A DNA stretch of 64,000 nucleotides from Ceratodon purpureus (taxonomy: Eukaryota > Streptophyta > Bryopsida > Pseudoditrichales > Ditrichaceae): positions 59,744,084 through 59,808,083 of the forward strand of contig CM026426.1 of the NCBI GenBank assembly GCA_014871385.1, in the 5' to 3' direction. Shown here one piece after another: positions 31,445-45,621 of the stretch (positions within the stretch are counted from its first letter, which is position 1; each line of letters opens with the position of its first letter). The notes beneath the pieces were generated by a model, which searched no databases, was not told the origin of the DNA, and saw nothing but the letters and a program-made list of their open reading frames with translations. The translations under genes and the position numbers were made by a program.

Positions 31445-34400
31445 AATTATATGTGATTATCTCTAATCCAACTCTCTTCCACTCCATGCTATTGATTTTA
31501 TTTTATTCCCTTTATCTCCCAAATCATTGGCCTCGAGCCCTTCCTAACGGTTCTTGATATTAATAATTATATGTTGGAGCATGGTTTGCGTTGTATGTAC
31601 AATAAAATATATAGATTGACATGATTATCTCTAATCCAACTCTCTTTCACTCCATGCTATTGATTTGATTTTATTCCCTTTATCTCCCAAATCAATTGCC
31701 TCGAGCCCTTCCTAACGGTTATTTATATTATTATTTATATGAAAGTGGTTTGATTGTGTTATTAGTACATTGAATTATATAGATTGACTTGATTTTCTCT
31801 AATCGAGCTCCCTTGCACTCCATGCTATTGATTTTATTTTATTCCCTTTATCTCCCAAATCAACTGCCTCGAGCCCTTCGTAACAGTTCTTTATATTATT
31901 ATTTATATGTAAGAGCATTGATTGTGTCGTTAGTACATAGAATTATATAGATTGACTTGATTATCTCTAATCCAACTCCCTTGCACTCCATGCTATTGAT
32001 TTTATTTTAATCCCTTTATCCTTCAAATCGATTGCCTCCAGCCCTTCGTAATAGTTTTTTATATTACTATTTAGATGTTAGAACATTGTTTGTGTCGTAT
32101 GTACAATAAAATATATAGATTGACTTGATTATCGCTAATCCAACTCTCTTCCACTCCATGGTATTGATATTATTTTATTCCCTTTATCTCCCAAATCAAC
32201 TACCTCGAGCCCTTCGTAACAGTTCTTTATATTATTATGTCAATGTGAGAGCATTGTTTGTGTCGTATGTACAGTTAAATATGTAGATTGACTTGATTAT
32301 CTTTAATCCAACTCTTTTCCACTCCATGCTATTGATTTTATTTTATTCCCTTTATCTCCTAAATCAACTGCCTCGAGCCCTTTCTAAGGGTTCTTTATAT
32401 TATTAATTATATGTTAAAGCATGGTTTGCGTCGTATGTACATTGATTTATATAGTTTGATTTGTTTATCTTTAATCCAACTCTCTTCCACTCCATGCTAT
32501 TGATTTGATTTTATTCCCTTTACCTCCCAAATCAATTGCCTCGAGCCCTTGCAAACGGTTCTTTACATTATTAATTATATGTTAGAGCATGGTTTGCTTC
32601 AATTGTACAATAAAATGTATAGATTGACATGATTATCTCTAATCCAACTCTCTGCCACTCCATGCTAATGATTTGATTTAATTCCCATTATCTCCCAAAT
32701 CAATTGCCTCGAGCCCTTCCTAACGGTTATTTATATTATTATTTATATAAAAGTGGTTTGATTGTGTCGTTAGTACATTGAATAATATACATTGACTTGA
32801 TTTTCTCTAATCCAGCTCCCTTGCACTCCATGCTATTGAGTTTATTTTATTCCCTTTATCTCCCAAATCAACTACCTTGAGCCCTTCCTAAAGGTTCTTT
32901 ATATTTTTAATTATATGTTAGAGATTTGTTTGCGTCGTATGTACAATAAAATATATAGAGATTGACTTGATTATCTCTAATCCAACTCCCTTCCACTCCA
33001 TGCTTTTGATTTTTTTTTATTCCCTTTATCTCCCAAATCAATTGCCTCGAGCCCTTCCTAAGGGTTATATATTTTATTGATTATATGTTAGAGCTTTGTT
33101 TGCGCCGTATGTACATTGAATTATATAGATTGACTTGATTATCGCTAATCCAACTCTCTTCCACTCCATGCTATTGATTTTATTTTATTCCCTTTATCTC
33201 CCAAATCAATTGCCTCGAGCCCTTGCAAACGGGTCTTTATATTATTAATTTTATGTTAGAACATGGTTTGCGTCGTTTGTACAATAAAATTTATAGATTA
33301 ACTCAATTATCTCTATTTTAACTCCTTTCCCCTTCATGCTATTGATTTTATTTTTTACCCTTTATCTCCCAAATCAATTGCCTCGAGCTTTTTCTAACTG
33401 TTATTTATATTACTAATTATATGTTAGACCATTGTTTGTGTCGTATGTACATAGATTTATATAGATTGACTTGATTATCTCTAATCCAACTCTCTTCCAC
33501 TACATGCTTATGATTTTATTTTATTCCCTTTATTGCCCAAATCAACTGCCTGAAACCAATCCTATCAATTCTTTATATTCTTAAGTATATTTTAGAGCAT
33601 TTTTTGTGTCGTATGTACATAAAATTAGATAGATTGATTTGATTATCTCTAATCCAAGTCTCTTCCACTCCATGCTATTGATTTTCTTTTATTCCCTTTA
33701 TCTCCCAAATCAATTGCCTCGAGCGTTCCTTACGGTTATTTATATTACTAATTATATGTTAGAGCATTGTTTGCATCCTATGTACATTAAATTATATTGA
33801 TTGATTTGTTTATCTCAAATCAAACTCTCTTCCACTCCATGCTATTGATACTATTTTATACCTTTATCAGTCAAATCAATTGCCTCGAGCCTTTGCAAAC
33901 GGTTCTTTATATTATCATTCATATGTTAGAGCATTGTTTGTGTCGTCTGTACAATAAAATATATAGATTGACTTGATAATCTCTATACCAACTCTCTTCC
34001 TCTCCATGCTATTGATTTTATTTTATTCTCTTTATCTCCCAAATCAATTGCCTCGAGCCCTTGCAAACGGTTCTTTATATTTTTAATTATATGTTAGAGC
34101 ATGGTTTGCGTCGTTTGTACAATAATATATATAGATTGACTTGATTATCTCTAATCCAACTCCCTTGCACTCCATGACATTGATTTTATTTTATTTCCTT
34201 TATCTTCCAAATCCATTGCCTCGAGCCGTTTGTACCGGTTCTTTATATTATTAATTATATGTTTGAGCATTGTTTGTGTCGTATGTACAATAAAATATAT
34301 AAATTGACTTGATTATCGCTAATCCAACTCTTTGGCACTCCATGCTATTGATTTTATTTTATTCCCTTTATCTCCCAAATCAATGGCCTCGAGCTCTTCC

Positions 34401-36775
34401 TAACGGTTCTTTATATTATTAATTATATGTTAGGGCATGGTTTGCGTCGTATGTACTAACAAATAAATAAATTGACTTGATTATCTCTAATCCAACTCTC
34501 TTCCACTCCATGCTATTGATTTTATTTTATTCCCTTTATCTCCCAAATTAATTGCCTCGAGCCCTTGCGTACGGTTCTTTATATTGTTAATTATATGTTA
34601 GAGCATGGTTTGCGTCGTATGTACATTAATATATATAGATTGACTTGATTATCTCTAATCTAACTCTCTTAAACTCCATGATATTGATTTTATTTTATTC
34701 CCTTTATCTTTCAAATCGATTTCCTTGAGCCCCTCGTAATGGTTCTTTATAGTACTATTTAGATGTTAGAGCATCGTTTGTGTCGTATGTACAATAAAAT
34801 ATATAGATTGACTTGATTATCTCTAATCCAACTCCTTTGCACTCCATGCTATTGATTTTATTTTATTCCCTGTATCGCCCAAATCAATGGCCTCGAGCCC
34901 TTCCTTACGGTTCTTTATATTATTAATTATATGTTAGAGCATGGTTTGCGTTGTAAGCACAATAAAATATATATAGATTGACTTGATTATCTCTAATCCA
35001 ACTCCCTTCCACTCCATGCTTTTGATTTTATTTTATTCCCTTTATCTCCCAAATCAATTGCCTCCAGCCCTTCATACCGGTTCTTTACATTATTAAATAT
35101 ATCTTAGAGCATTCTTTGTGTCGTATGTTCAATTAAATATATAGATTGACTTGATAATCTCTAATCCAACTCTTTTTCACTCCATTGTATATATTTGAAT
35201 TTATTGCCTTTATCGCCCAAATCAACTGCCTCCAGCCCTTCCTAACGGTTCTTTATATTAATAATTATATCTTAGAGCATGGTTTGTGTCGTATGTACAA
35301 TAAAATATATAGATTGACTTGATTATCTCTAATCCAACTCCTTTGCACTCCATGCTATTGATTTTATTTTATTACCTTTATTTCCCAAATCAATTGCCTC
35401 GAGCCTTTTGTACCGTTTATTTATATTGATAATTATATGTTAGCCTTGTTTGCGTCGTATGTAAATTGAATTTTATAGATTGAGTTGATAATTTCTAATC
35501 CAACTCTCTTCCACTCCATGCTATTGATTTCGTTTTATTCCCTTTATCTCCCAAATTAATTATCTCGAGCCCTTGCAAACGGTTCTTTATATTTTTAATT
35601 ATATGTTAGAGCATGGTTTGCGTCGTTTGTACAATAAAATATATAGATTGACTGGATTATCTCTGATCCAACTCCCTTGCACTCCATGCTATTGATTTTA
35701 TTTTATTCCCTTTATCTCCCAAATCAATTGCCTCGAGCCCTTCGTTACGGTTCTTTATATTATTCATTATTTGTTAGAGCATGGTTTGCATCAGTACATT
35801 GAATTGTATAGATTGATTTGTTTATCTCTAATCCAACTCTTTTCCACTCCATGCTATTGATTTTATATTTTTCCATTTATCCCTCAAATCAATTGCCTCG
35901 AGCCCTCGCAAACAGTTCTTAATATTACTAATTATATGTTAGAGCATGGTTTGCGTCATATGTACAATAAAATATATAGATTGCCTTGATTATCTCTAAT
36001 CCAACTCTCTTCCACTCCATGCTATTGATTTTATTTTATTCATTTTATCTCCCAAATCAATTGCCTTGAGCCCTTCGTAACGGTTCTCTATATCACTATT
36101 TAGATGTTAGAGCATGGTGTGCGTCGTTTGTACAATAAAATATATAGATTGACTTGATTCTCTCTAATCCAACTCCCTTTTACTCCATGCTGTTGATTTT
36201 TTTTTATTCCGTTTTTCTCTTAAATCAATTGCCTCGAGCCCTTCGTAACGGTTCTTTATATTATTAATTATATGTTAGAGTATGGTTTGCGTCGTATGTA
36301 CATAAAATTATGTAGATTGAACTGTTATCTCTAATCGAACTCTCTTCCACTCCATTGTATTGATTTTATTTTATTTCCTTTAGCTCCCAAATCAATTGCC
36401 TCGAGCTCTTCCTAACGGTTCAGTATATTATTATTTATATGTTAGAGCATGGATTGCGTCTTATGTACAATAAAATATATAGATTGACTTGATTATCTCT
36501 AATCCAACTCCCTTGCACTCCATGCTATTGATTTTAATTTATTCCCTTTATCTCCCAAATCAATTGCCTCGAGCCCTTCCTAACGGTTATTTATATTATT
36601 AATTATATGTTAGAGCATTGTTTGCGACGTATGTACATTGAATGATATAGATTGATTTGTTTATCTCTAATCCAACTCTCTTCCACTACATGCTATTGAT
36701 TTTATTTTATTCATTTTATCTCTCAATTCAATTGCCTCGAGCCCTTTGTAACGGGTCTTTATATTATTAATTATT
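31445..36775. repeat. Satellite array, ~170-bp unit, about 31 copies
   Basis: The unit is about 169-170 bases and includes TCTAATCCAACTCTCTTCC, CCATGCTATTGATTTTATTT and TTGCCTCGAGCCCTT. Successive GCCTCGAGCCC blocks fall at about 31529, 31699 and 31868. Units differ by scattered substitutions and small indels, with no higher-order pattern obvious by eye. The unit length is close to a nucleosome repeat, as in many plant centromeric or heterochromatic satellites. The array abuts a truncated gene C at 36776, so it marks a breakpoint or has expanded there. Confidence 0.92.
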
Positions 36776-37495
36776 CTGAATCGCATCTCGAACTTGAAGG
36801 AAGGTTTTAAAGAATTCAATTGCATGTGGGGAGAGATCCTTGGCAGACTTGTTGCGGTACTGTGTAGCTCTAGAGTTAGTTCTGTATGAGTTTTGAATAC
36901 CCCAATCAAGTTGAATATGCTTGGACTTCTTGGTGACATGGTAAGCCTTCTTGAAATGCTTCCAAGCGGGTACATCAGGGCCGTTCCTCTTGATTAGATG
37001 TAGCGTTGGTTTGATGTTGTTCAGCTCCGCCTGAGCTACTGCCTTACGTTTTCTCCGCTCTACCCACTCCCTTACCGAGTAGCAGTCCTCCGATACATTC
37101 GTATTCTGCTTAATGACAACCTTCGGATACGTGTACTTCTGACTTGGCCCAGACTTATGCACGATGTGCTTACAGAGCTTCTGGTGATCTGCCTCTGTCA
37201 AGTTCCCGAGCCATTTGAAGAACTCCCTCGGAAGCATTCCATCCTTGTCCAGAACGAACCCCTTCTTCTCATAAAATTTCTTGTGAGGTTCTTCGGTGTC
37301 GGGATCTAGAAGTCCACCACATGCCGCAGACGCGATCACCTCCTTCCACAGGTCCCATGTTTCATCACTGGAACATATGATCTACAGCTCGTTTGTCAGG
37401 GAGATAGTGTTCTTCCCTCCCTTCTTCGCCACCAGGGCTTGATGCTTCGCCACATCGATCATTGCAAAGAGCTCCCTGATTGCTTCCACAAAGTT

Positions 37496-37693
37496 CTGCA
37501 TACGCACAGGAACAACCTTAGATGATTCTTTCACGCAATTACACTTTCGCTCGACTCGAGCTAAAGTGCGTCAGATATACCAGATCATTGAAAACAAAGA
37601 AGATTGAAAACATTTAGCTCGACTCGAGCTAAACTCCAAGCACTTTAGCTCGAGTCGAGCTAAACCGCTAATGCTATGAGTCAGTGAACTTAC
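37496..37693 (-). repeat. Intron 2 of gene C copy 2 with three palindromes
   Basis: Palindromes start at about 37549, 37615 and 37644. The first reads CACTTT...AAAGTG at its outer bases, so both arms carry matching flank changes. Copy 1 has two palindromes in this intron. Confidence 0.8.
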
Positions 37694-39134
37694 TTCGTAC
37701 GTCTTCGACGCTGGGTTTCTTTTTTGACCTGTAGTCCTGGACTCGGTTGCACCAGCGCCAGCATGTTTTGGTTGCGGCTTACCATACTTCACCCACACTG
37801 TTCTTGCGGCAAGGATATTGCTCGCCCAAGTTGGCTTAAAGGGTGCCAGATGGTTCACCCGATTATAAAATGCTGAGATCTTTCGCAGCTTATCATAATC
37901 GTGCGTCCAAACGATGTATGCGTCCCACCTCCTGAAGTCCCTCAGCAACTCCTCACTGGCGTTATCCTTGATGAGAGATTTGGACGCCGCAATGTTGTGT
38001 TGCCCGTTGATGATGTGGATTGTACAGCCCCTGAGATCGTCTTCTTGTTGTGGTCTTGCCTTCGTGTCTGGCATCAGACACAGGGTTTGCTTCTGTGTCA
38101 TATCCGGCATGTTGATCAAGTAATTCTTCATCTCCTCCATGCCCCGCTTCTCATATGCACGGATAGTCCAATGGGCCGGTGCGGGCTTGCACCGCGTCAC
38201 GTCCACACTAATCTTCTTTGGTTGCCCATTCGTTTTGAAGACGAACTCCTCCTGGCAATCAGCGAAGAAACCCTGTTAAATTCAATTGGCATTATCGAAG
38301 TCTAGGACCTCACCAACCTTGTTCACCTTTGGGAGTTCCACGAGAACAAAGTTCAAACTTGTTGCCAAGTCCTCCGCAGATAAGAGCAAGTCCTTCTTGG
38401 GCTTTGGCTTGTCGGTTTTCTTCTCGAGGCCTTTCTTCTTCAATGGTGAGAGGGGTGTGGGAGTTGCAGAAGCGCCCCGACTTTGTGACGAAACTATTGC
38501 TCTCCCCCTACTGCGTCCGGTCTGTTGGCTTCCCATTTGGCTCCCGGTTGCTGTCACTCCAGAAACGTCAATATGAGATTTTCCTAAGGATTGCCGAACC
38601 TTTGCCTCCGTTGCAACAAGCGTAAGGATGCTGACAACATTCCTCAGTTTCCAAGCTAGGGACTTTGCGAGGAGAGTAGGTCCATCTTTTGTTGCCCACT
38701 TCCTGTCCAGTACTTCTTGCCTCAATATGTTCACTATCTCATCGAAGCATGAATTCGACAGACTTTCCATTAAGGAAATCGGGTCGAAGAGGTTCTTTGC
38801 TACGACTACTACTATGGTAAAGAGGTATGGATTACTCCCCATAGATGAGCAGAGGATCTTTATGTGCTCTCTCCCCTTATGGTCAAACTCGATGACCTTT
38901 GTTTCCATGTCACTGACCTGGGGATCTTGGATTTCACCCTTGAAAATGGTTGCAAAGGTTAGATATAGGGTGTGTGCAACCCATCGCAATGTCCAATTTT
39001 GGACCTTCGAGGGGTCTTTGAAAGTCCAGGCTTCAAGTGTGGTTGAGTCATCCCCGTCATCGTCATCCGAATCCGAGATAGGAACAGGCTTGAAGAAATG
39101 TTGTAGCGCCTCAAGTACCCTTGCTTTCTCCTCA

Positions 39135-39838
39135 CTGCAAGGAGGAGACGTTTAACATTAGACAAATTTGAAGCCATTTAGCTCGATTCGAGCTAAATGG
39201 TGGTATAACTACAAAATATAACACATGACATTCCAACAGTTTAGCTCGACTCGAGCTAAACTGCAAAGGGCATATGCTCATAGCCCAAGCAATTTAGCTC
39301 GACTCGAGCTAAACTGCACAACTCCCAGTAAAGCCCCCAAGCAGTTTAGCTCGAGTCGAGCTAAACTGTAAGGGCTTTTGAAAGGAGCACTCTCAGTTTA
39401 GCTCGAGTCGAGCTAAATTGTAGGTGGATCTCCCGGGTAGGTTTCGGGAGTTACACCTATAGTTTAGCTCGACTCGAGCTAAACTTTGAATTCTCCCTGC
39501 TAAATCTCTGTAGTTTAGCTGAAGTCGAGCTAAACTTTAGCCAAAAGCTACTTTGTACTCTGCAGTTTAGCTCGATTTGAGCTAAACTGTGAGTGGTCAA
39601 AATAGCCTTTGGCTACAGTTTAGCTCGAGTCGAGCTAAACTGTTGCAATTAATGAACTAATTTTAAAGTACTTTATGTTTTTTAATCTTCTTTTATACAT
39701 GGTGGATGTGAGTTTAGCTCGAGTCGAGCTAAACTGTCAAGCGATAGTTGTCTTCCGCAAGCAGTTTAGCTCAACTCGAGCTAAACTGTTCTTGATTTTT
39801 GAGAGATTGATTATGCAATTTTTAGAAATATTTAGTAC
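39135..39838 (-). repeat. Intron 1 of gene C copy 2 with about eleven palindromes
   Basis: Copies lie at about 39178, 39239, 39293, 39343, 39400, 39462, 39514, 39563, 39617, 39713 and 39764; three have one altered arm. The palindrome next to the acceptor (39178) has centre base and flanks equivalent to 15305 in copy 1. Most spacers in the middle of the intron do not align with copy 1. Confidence 0.82.
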
Positions 39839-40189
39839 CTCTCGGCCATTTTTACTGAAATCCCTCCATTGTGAATCTGTTGAAACGTGTTCCGCTTGCA
39901 GAAAAGAAGGCATATTGAATGGTTAGAACACGAATACGAGACTGTTACAATGGTTTCACATCCTATCGCACACGTTCCGGAATAAGCGGAAGACAATCGA
40001 CTAAAGTGCTTCCAATAAGCCCAATACTCACATACTAAGGCGACTGTAACTATAAATATCAAAATAAACCTATGTTGAAACTACAACACAATGCAAATGA
40101 CATTGATATGTAATACAAAATACAAGGAATATGCTATTGCAACCATCTTATGATACACACATGCACTCACACAAACCTGTTGAGAACCA

Positions 40190-40470
40190 CACATTAAATC
40201 ACAAACAAACACACTCATACAGAAAACGAACGGAATTCAGAATTCGAAACCCAACAGACACATACAGAAGACGAACACAATTCAGAATTTGAACACAAAC
40301 AGACACACACAGAAGACGAATACAATTCAAAATTCGAACACAAACAGAATTCAAAATTCGAACACACACAGAATACGAAAACAAGACAGAATTCTACCAC
40401 AGACAGACACACACATAACACATAAAGAGTACGAACAGAAACAGACACACACAATTCAGAATTCAGTACG
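40190..40470 (-). repeat. ACACAGA microsatellite in gene C leader, copy 2
   Basis: The run of ACACAGACACA, GAATTCAGAA and CGAACACA units is the counterpart of 14085-14290. It has diverged in unit pattern and yields chance reading frames on both strands. Confidence 0.75.
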
Positions 40471-43400
40471 AAAATTACAGGATGCTTATCCTAAACTAGC
40501 GAGAACATGCCAAAGAATTATAATTGCAACAAAAAAAAAAACAAAAGAACTCAATTGACAAGACCCTAAATTGCGAAATTCAATGGAATTGAATTGAAAG
40601 AAAAGGGAAACTAATAACGCGATCAATTACGCACCTGAAATTTAGCGCCGCAGGAATGTTTTCCACGCCTCCCGAAACCCCAATCCAAATCGCACGCCTC
40701 CACAGAGCACCGAAGAAGTTTGCACAAGAACAGAAGAACCGAAATACACCTAAATCCTATAGACCGAGGAAGAGCCCAGCACAGGAAAACCTAACACAGA
40801 TCCGTGGAACAACTCGAAGAAGCACAAGCTGAAGCGCAAAACACTTTCAACTCCCTCCGCGCATTAACATTTCAAACCATCACCCTAAAACCTAAACCCT
40901 AAAGACCAACAGTACTTCAAACAAAGAAGTCACACACTATGGAGGAAGGAAATGGACTAGAGAAAGCCCCAAAAACTCGCGCGAAACAAAATGTAGTGCA
41001 CAGTTTCTCACGGAATTCATTCCCGCCACCACCAAAAAACAAGCGCAGAGACAGACACACACAGAGAAAAGGAGAAACAGTGAAACACCTTCGTGGACAA
41101 GGTCGCGGTGGGGATCAGTTCCTCCCCCTCGCACGGGCCCGTGACTGCGCCGCCATATCGCGTGGCCCCGTCACTGCGGGGTTCAATGCCCCGTCCCCGC
41201 AGGTTAAATTTTTATTTACTTTTTTCTACCTTGTTATTTTAAATTTGGTTCAACCAATATTTTTTAGCTTTTTTCAAATATACAAACGGAACTTAATTTT
41301 CTTACTCTTTTATATATATTCCAAAAAAAAATCCTACATCAATGGACATCATTGTTGTAGTATTAATATATGATATTGTGTAATGGTATAGACACTTGAG
41401 CAAGCACAAAATCTAAGTAGGCAAATTATTAACAATTTTTAGAGAATTGAAGTTTTTATATTTATTCATGAGAATCAAATATTTAAAATTTTGTAAATAT
41501 TCATTACTATCTAATAAGGTGCAAATATACTACTTTAATAATATATTCATGAGAATCTAATATTTTTGTACAAATTAGCTTCTTATTAGAGAAACTTAAT
41601 TTGTACGAAACTAAAAATATTCATGAGTAGCAAATATTCTACTTTTTCTAAATATTCATAAAAAGCAAATACGTGCACAAATTTATTACTTCATAACAAG
41701 AAAGTAGAATATTTGGTTCATGCGTATATTTTAACTTTACTAATATTACTTGAATATGAGAAGTCTTCAAATTTAATTAACATCATAATCCTGTGAGATA
41801 TACGAAGTTAAAATTTGTTCAAAGACAAATTTAATTTTAATTACACAAGATTAGAGTTTAAATAATAGTTTGTAATTATATTACGAAAGCATCAAATATG
41901 AATACACTGTTAGCAATGAAAATTAATTTACTATACTCTAATTGGGAACATATTTACGTAAATGTTATCATCATATTATTCTTAAAATACATGTTAGTAT
42001 AATTATGAATTAGAATTCTATTCCAAATAAATTCCATGCAATTTTGAAGATTTTGATAATTCAGAATTCATATACAAGCATGTACATAGATACTGCAATT
42101 TAAAAATTTAATTCTCATTTTGGATAATAATTTTAGTTATATCAGAATCACTGAATGGTAATATCAATATTTGTAAGAATTGCGAGTTAAATATTACTGT
42201 CCATTTTTTTATTTTATTTGTATTAACCTAATTTGTGTAGTGAGAAAGTGAAAATAACTTTTTTTTAGGAAGTTACTTTAAAGATAGATAGTGCGGTTCA
42301 CTCTCCATATTGTTAACCCCATATGGTTTCGTAAACCTGCTCTTTCTTACCTTAAGAAGAATTCACCATGATGGCTCTAATAACTCACATGGGATTGGAG
42401 AACCATGTCCCTTAATGTGTACTGTGAATGGGGTTGAGGTTGCCAACCCAATGTGGGTTCCAATGAAAACTAAACAGGATAGGGAACTCCTTTTTTTTTT
42501 ATTCTGATGAAAAGTATTGGTAATATTTTACAATGCTTCAAAACATGCTTGCATTATGTGAAGTTGGTATTGCATTTTGATTATATTTGGTTTCATATAA
42601 ATTTATGAATCTACATTAGATTTTGATTTCTGAATATCTATGAATGAAAGATAGAGAAGTATGTTTTTTATTGTTTTTATTTATTTTTAGCCTCTCCGTT
42701 ACTAAATTTACAGTAAAACATGGAAATATTATAATACAAAATATACAAATAGGGTTTATGAATTAAAATTCTATTCAAAAGAAATTGCACGCAATTTTGA
42801 ATGTTTTGAAAAAATACACAATTTTGAACTTCGAAGTGGCCAAATTATGAACAATTGTAAAGGATGAAAATGTACATTTTTAGCAATGAAATTGAATTTC
42901 ATATAATCTAATTGGAAACATATTTACATAAATGTTATCATCATATTCTTAAAGTACATGTTAGTATCATAATTTATTTATAATATAATAATATAGTATA
43001 GTATACTAAGGTACTAATATATTCATTTACAATTCTATATTTAATTAATGATTATAATACAAGAATAATAATCTATATTCAAGTATATACAAATCTTGAA
43101 ATGATATACCAGTATATTCAAGTATATATACGAAGTACATTGTTAAAAATAATAGTATCAAATCATAGAATTCAATTCATTTATCATGGCAAAATCTTTA
43201 TATTTTTTAGAAGGTTTAGGGTTTTTTATATTTATTCATGAGAAGCGAATATTTAAACCATGGTATGCCTTGTAAGATTGGCATGTAAATTACAAAAATC
43301 TTAATCAATTCATTAACGTTCTACCTTGACTAATATTTGTACAATTTTATTACATTCTAATAAGAAAGTGGAATGTTTGGTTCATTCATATAATTTTATA

Positions 43401-43980
43401 AATAAAATTCATAATTCATGGATTCAAACGAAATTTACTACTAAATTTATTATAAAGCATGGAAATATTAGAATACAAAATATACAAATATGAAAGCATC
43501 AAATGAAACTCTGGTTTTTATCTTAAACTACCCTAATTTGAAGGCATTCCATTCCAAAAATAGTTTACAACCCACACGGGGAACACCATCAGCGAAAGTT
43601 ACCAAAAGATGAAAGTCATATGTTTTTACATCTATGGTTGCCAAATATCGTATAATATAACGGTCCTGCTAACTACTTCTTGAAGTCCCCTTTCTATATC
43701 TGAGCTGATTAGCACCAAAAAGTCAAACCGTAGGAGTATATCGAAGATGCCTGCAAGTTCAGGAGTTAAGAGAAAAAGAGGATCAGATGGTATGATGTTT
43801 AGGGTTTAAAACAGAAAAGTGCATGTCAAAAGCAAGGACTCATCCTCTTGACACTCACCACGAACTCAACATCAGCCAACGAAATTCTGCGCAATACATA
43901 CAGCAAACGTAATCTATTACTATGAAAACATCAAACTAAGGGCGAGGTTAAGGGTTACGAGGAGATAACATTTCACCTCC
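40471..43980. other. Gene C upstream region and AT-rich DNA, copy 2
   Basis: It is the counterpart of about 10599-13700 of copy 1, inverted. It includes the GC patch at about 41095-41205, long AT-rich DNA, and one arm (about 42950-43380) of the inverted repeat around gene B. No gene is seen; a frame at 42310-42507 lies in a conserved block but is not clearly coding. Confidence 0.5.
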
Positions 43981-44316
43981 TCACTCATGTGGCGGGCTCC
44001 CCAAATTCCCGCTCCCCTCCTCATTAGAATCAGCCATAGAGAAGCCCTCGCCGGAGGTGAGGGGAAACTTGATGTTGGAAGCGTTCATAATCTCCACTTG
44101 CTCTAGACCATGTGCAAGAGTCCAATCCCACTCCACACCAGGCTGCATTAGGCGTGCAATGCGGTTCCACAGGGGAATGGCTACGCCGCGACCACGGGCG
44201 CGTTCCACAGCCATAAACCACGGACGAAGCTCCTCCACTCCTTGTGGGAAAACAACCGGCTCCCACTCGTCTGGCGTGTAACTTGACACCCTAAAACCAC
44301 CGCCCGACCTCCTCAT
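43981..44316 (-). CDS. Gene B, copy 2: small conserved protein (111 aa)
   Basis: ATG at 44316 starts the same unknown protein as 10263-10598, of equal length and with no indel. Differences are spread through the first two thirds, while NASNIKFPLTSGEGFSMADS is identical. The function is unknown. It is again enclosed by long inverted arms and conserved leader DNA. Confidence 0.5.
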   Translation of the reverse strand: MRRSGGGFRVSSYTPDEWEPVVFPQGVEELRPWFMAVERARGRGVAIPLWNRIARLMQPGVEWDWTLAHGLEQVEIMNASNIKFPLTSGEGFSMADSNEEGSGNLGSPPHE

Positions 44317-45541
44317 CACAGCAAATGAACTACAAGTAGATGAAACAGAAGGGAAACTAAGAATGGAACAATTGTTTCGTCGCGCAAAGGAACTTATGCT
44401 TATGAAGCGGCATCGGCGGGAAGCCGAATGTTCCAGAGTAACGAAGGGGACTTTGACCAGACTCGGTAACGGGACTTTGACCGATGTGGACTTTTGAAAG
44501 TCCGGATTTACTTAAATGTGACATTTTAATTTATTATTAAAGAATTGATTAATGGGATTGTATGCTTGCACAAGCATCTAGAGCCTTTCTCGATATCATA
44601 TATTAAAACTACAATTATAATTATGATCATTGATTTAATACGTTTCATTTGAATCCATGATTTATGAGATTTGTTTTATAAAATTATATGAATGAACCAA
44701 AGATTCCACTTTCTTATTAGAATGTAATAAAATTGTACAAATATAAGTTAAGGTAGAACGTTAATGAATTGATTAAGGTATATGTAATTTCCATGCCAAT
44801 CATACAAGGCATACCATGGTTTAATATTTGCTTCTCATGATTAAATATAAAAAATTCAATCTTCTAAATAACGTAAAGAATTTGCCATAATAAATGAATT
44901 GAATTCTATAATTTAATACTATTATTTTTAACAATGTACTTCGTATATATACTTGAACATTCTTGTATATCATTCTAAGATTCATATATATTAGATTATA
45001 GTTTATTATTCTCGTACTATTTTTAATTGGAAATAAAATTGTTAATGAATATATAAGTACCTAGTTGGAAATGAATATACAATTATATTATACATATTAT
45101 AATACTAACATGTATATTAAAAATATACATGTTAAGATATAGAGTTCCAGAAAGGAAAGAACAAATCTACACCATTCACGGCGTAAAGAACACATTATGA
45201 AATAAATAGAGACATAAATAAAAGTACATGAAGATATATACATGATAATTATATCTGACTATATATGTAGAATAAATAAATAATTCTAGATTTAAAAATA
45301 TATCTACCTAGGTCTATCAAGCACTATTCATGAACTCACATATAATGATTTGATTTCATACATCATATATAATAACAAAATTGAGCAAAAATACATACTC
45401 TAAACCCTGGAGGTATGAATATTTGCAACGATATACTTCCCTGTATGAACCTTACTCACAAAATTCAAATAGCTTCAAACAATTTTTGATTTAATTTTAT
45501 TCCATGTACGAGATATTTAATGTCCCTAGAAATGCCTTAAT
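44317..45541. other. Gene B leader and AT-rich inverted-repeat arm, copy 2
   Basis: The stretch holds the conserved upstream sequence of gene B and one AT-rich arm (about 44690-45110). In copy 1 this arm is present twice in tandem, here apparently once. No further gene is seen. Confidence 0.5.
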
Positions 45542-45621
45542 CCTATACCCTAAACCCTTAACCCTGGACCTAAGACCCTAAACCCTTAACCCTGAACCCT
45601 ATACCCTAAACCCTGAACCCT
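45542..45621 (-). repeat. Degenerate telomere-like repeats, copy 2
   Basis: CCCTAAACCC-type heptamers and variants form the inverted counterpart of 8588-8673. Their presence at the same place in both copies shows they belong to the element. Confidence 0.8.

Larger units (their letters stand above)
36776..39849 (-). pseudogene. Gene C, copy 2 (truncated, with nonsense codons)
   Basis: Exons match those of copy 1: 39849-39839 (ATG GCC GAG AG), 39134-37694, and 37495 to the truncation at 36776. There is no frameshift where copy 1 has one, so the protein reads through SPLKKKGLEKK and AARTVWVKYG. Stops occur at 38284-38282 (TGA where copy 1 has CGA), 38278-38276 (TAA) and 37384-37382 (TAG). The C-terminal third, including the methyltransferase-like segment, is lost at the satellite junction. 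Comparing both copies gives the intact design of the gene. Confidence 0.65.

Noticed and set aside
31445-36775. LTR retrotransposon or genes inside the satellite array
   Set aside because: No long frame, primer-binding site or LTR pair was seen; the whole interval is one tandem repeat.
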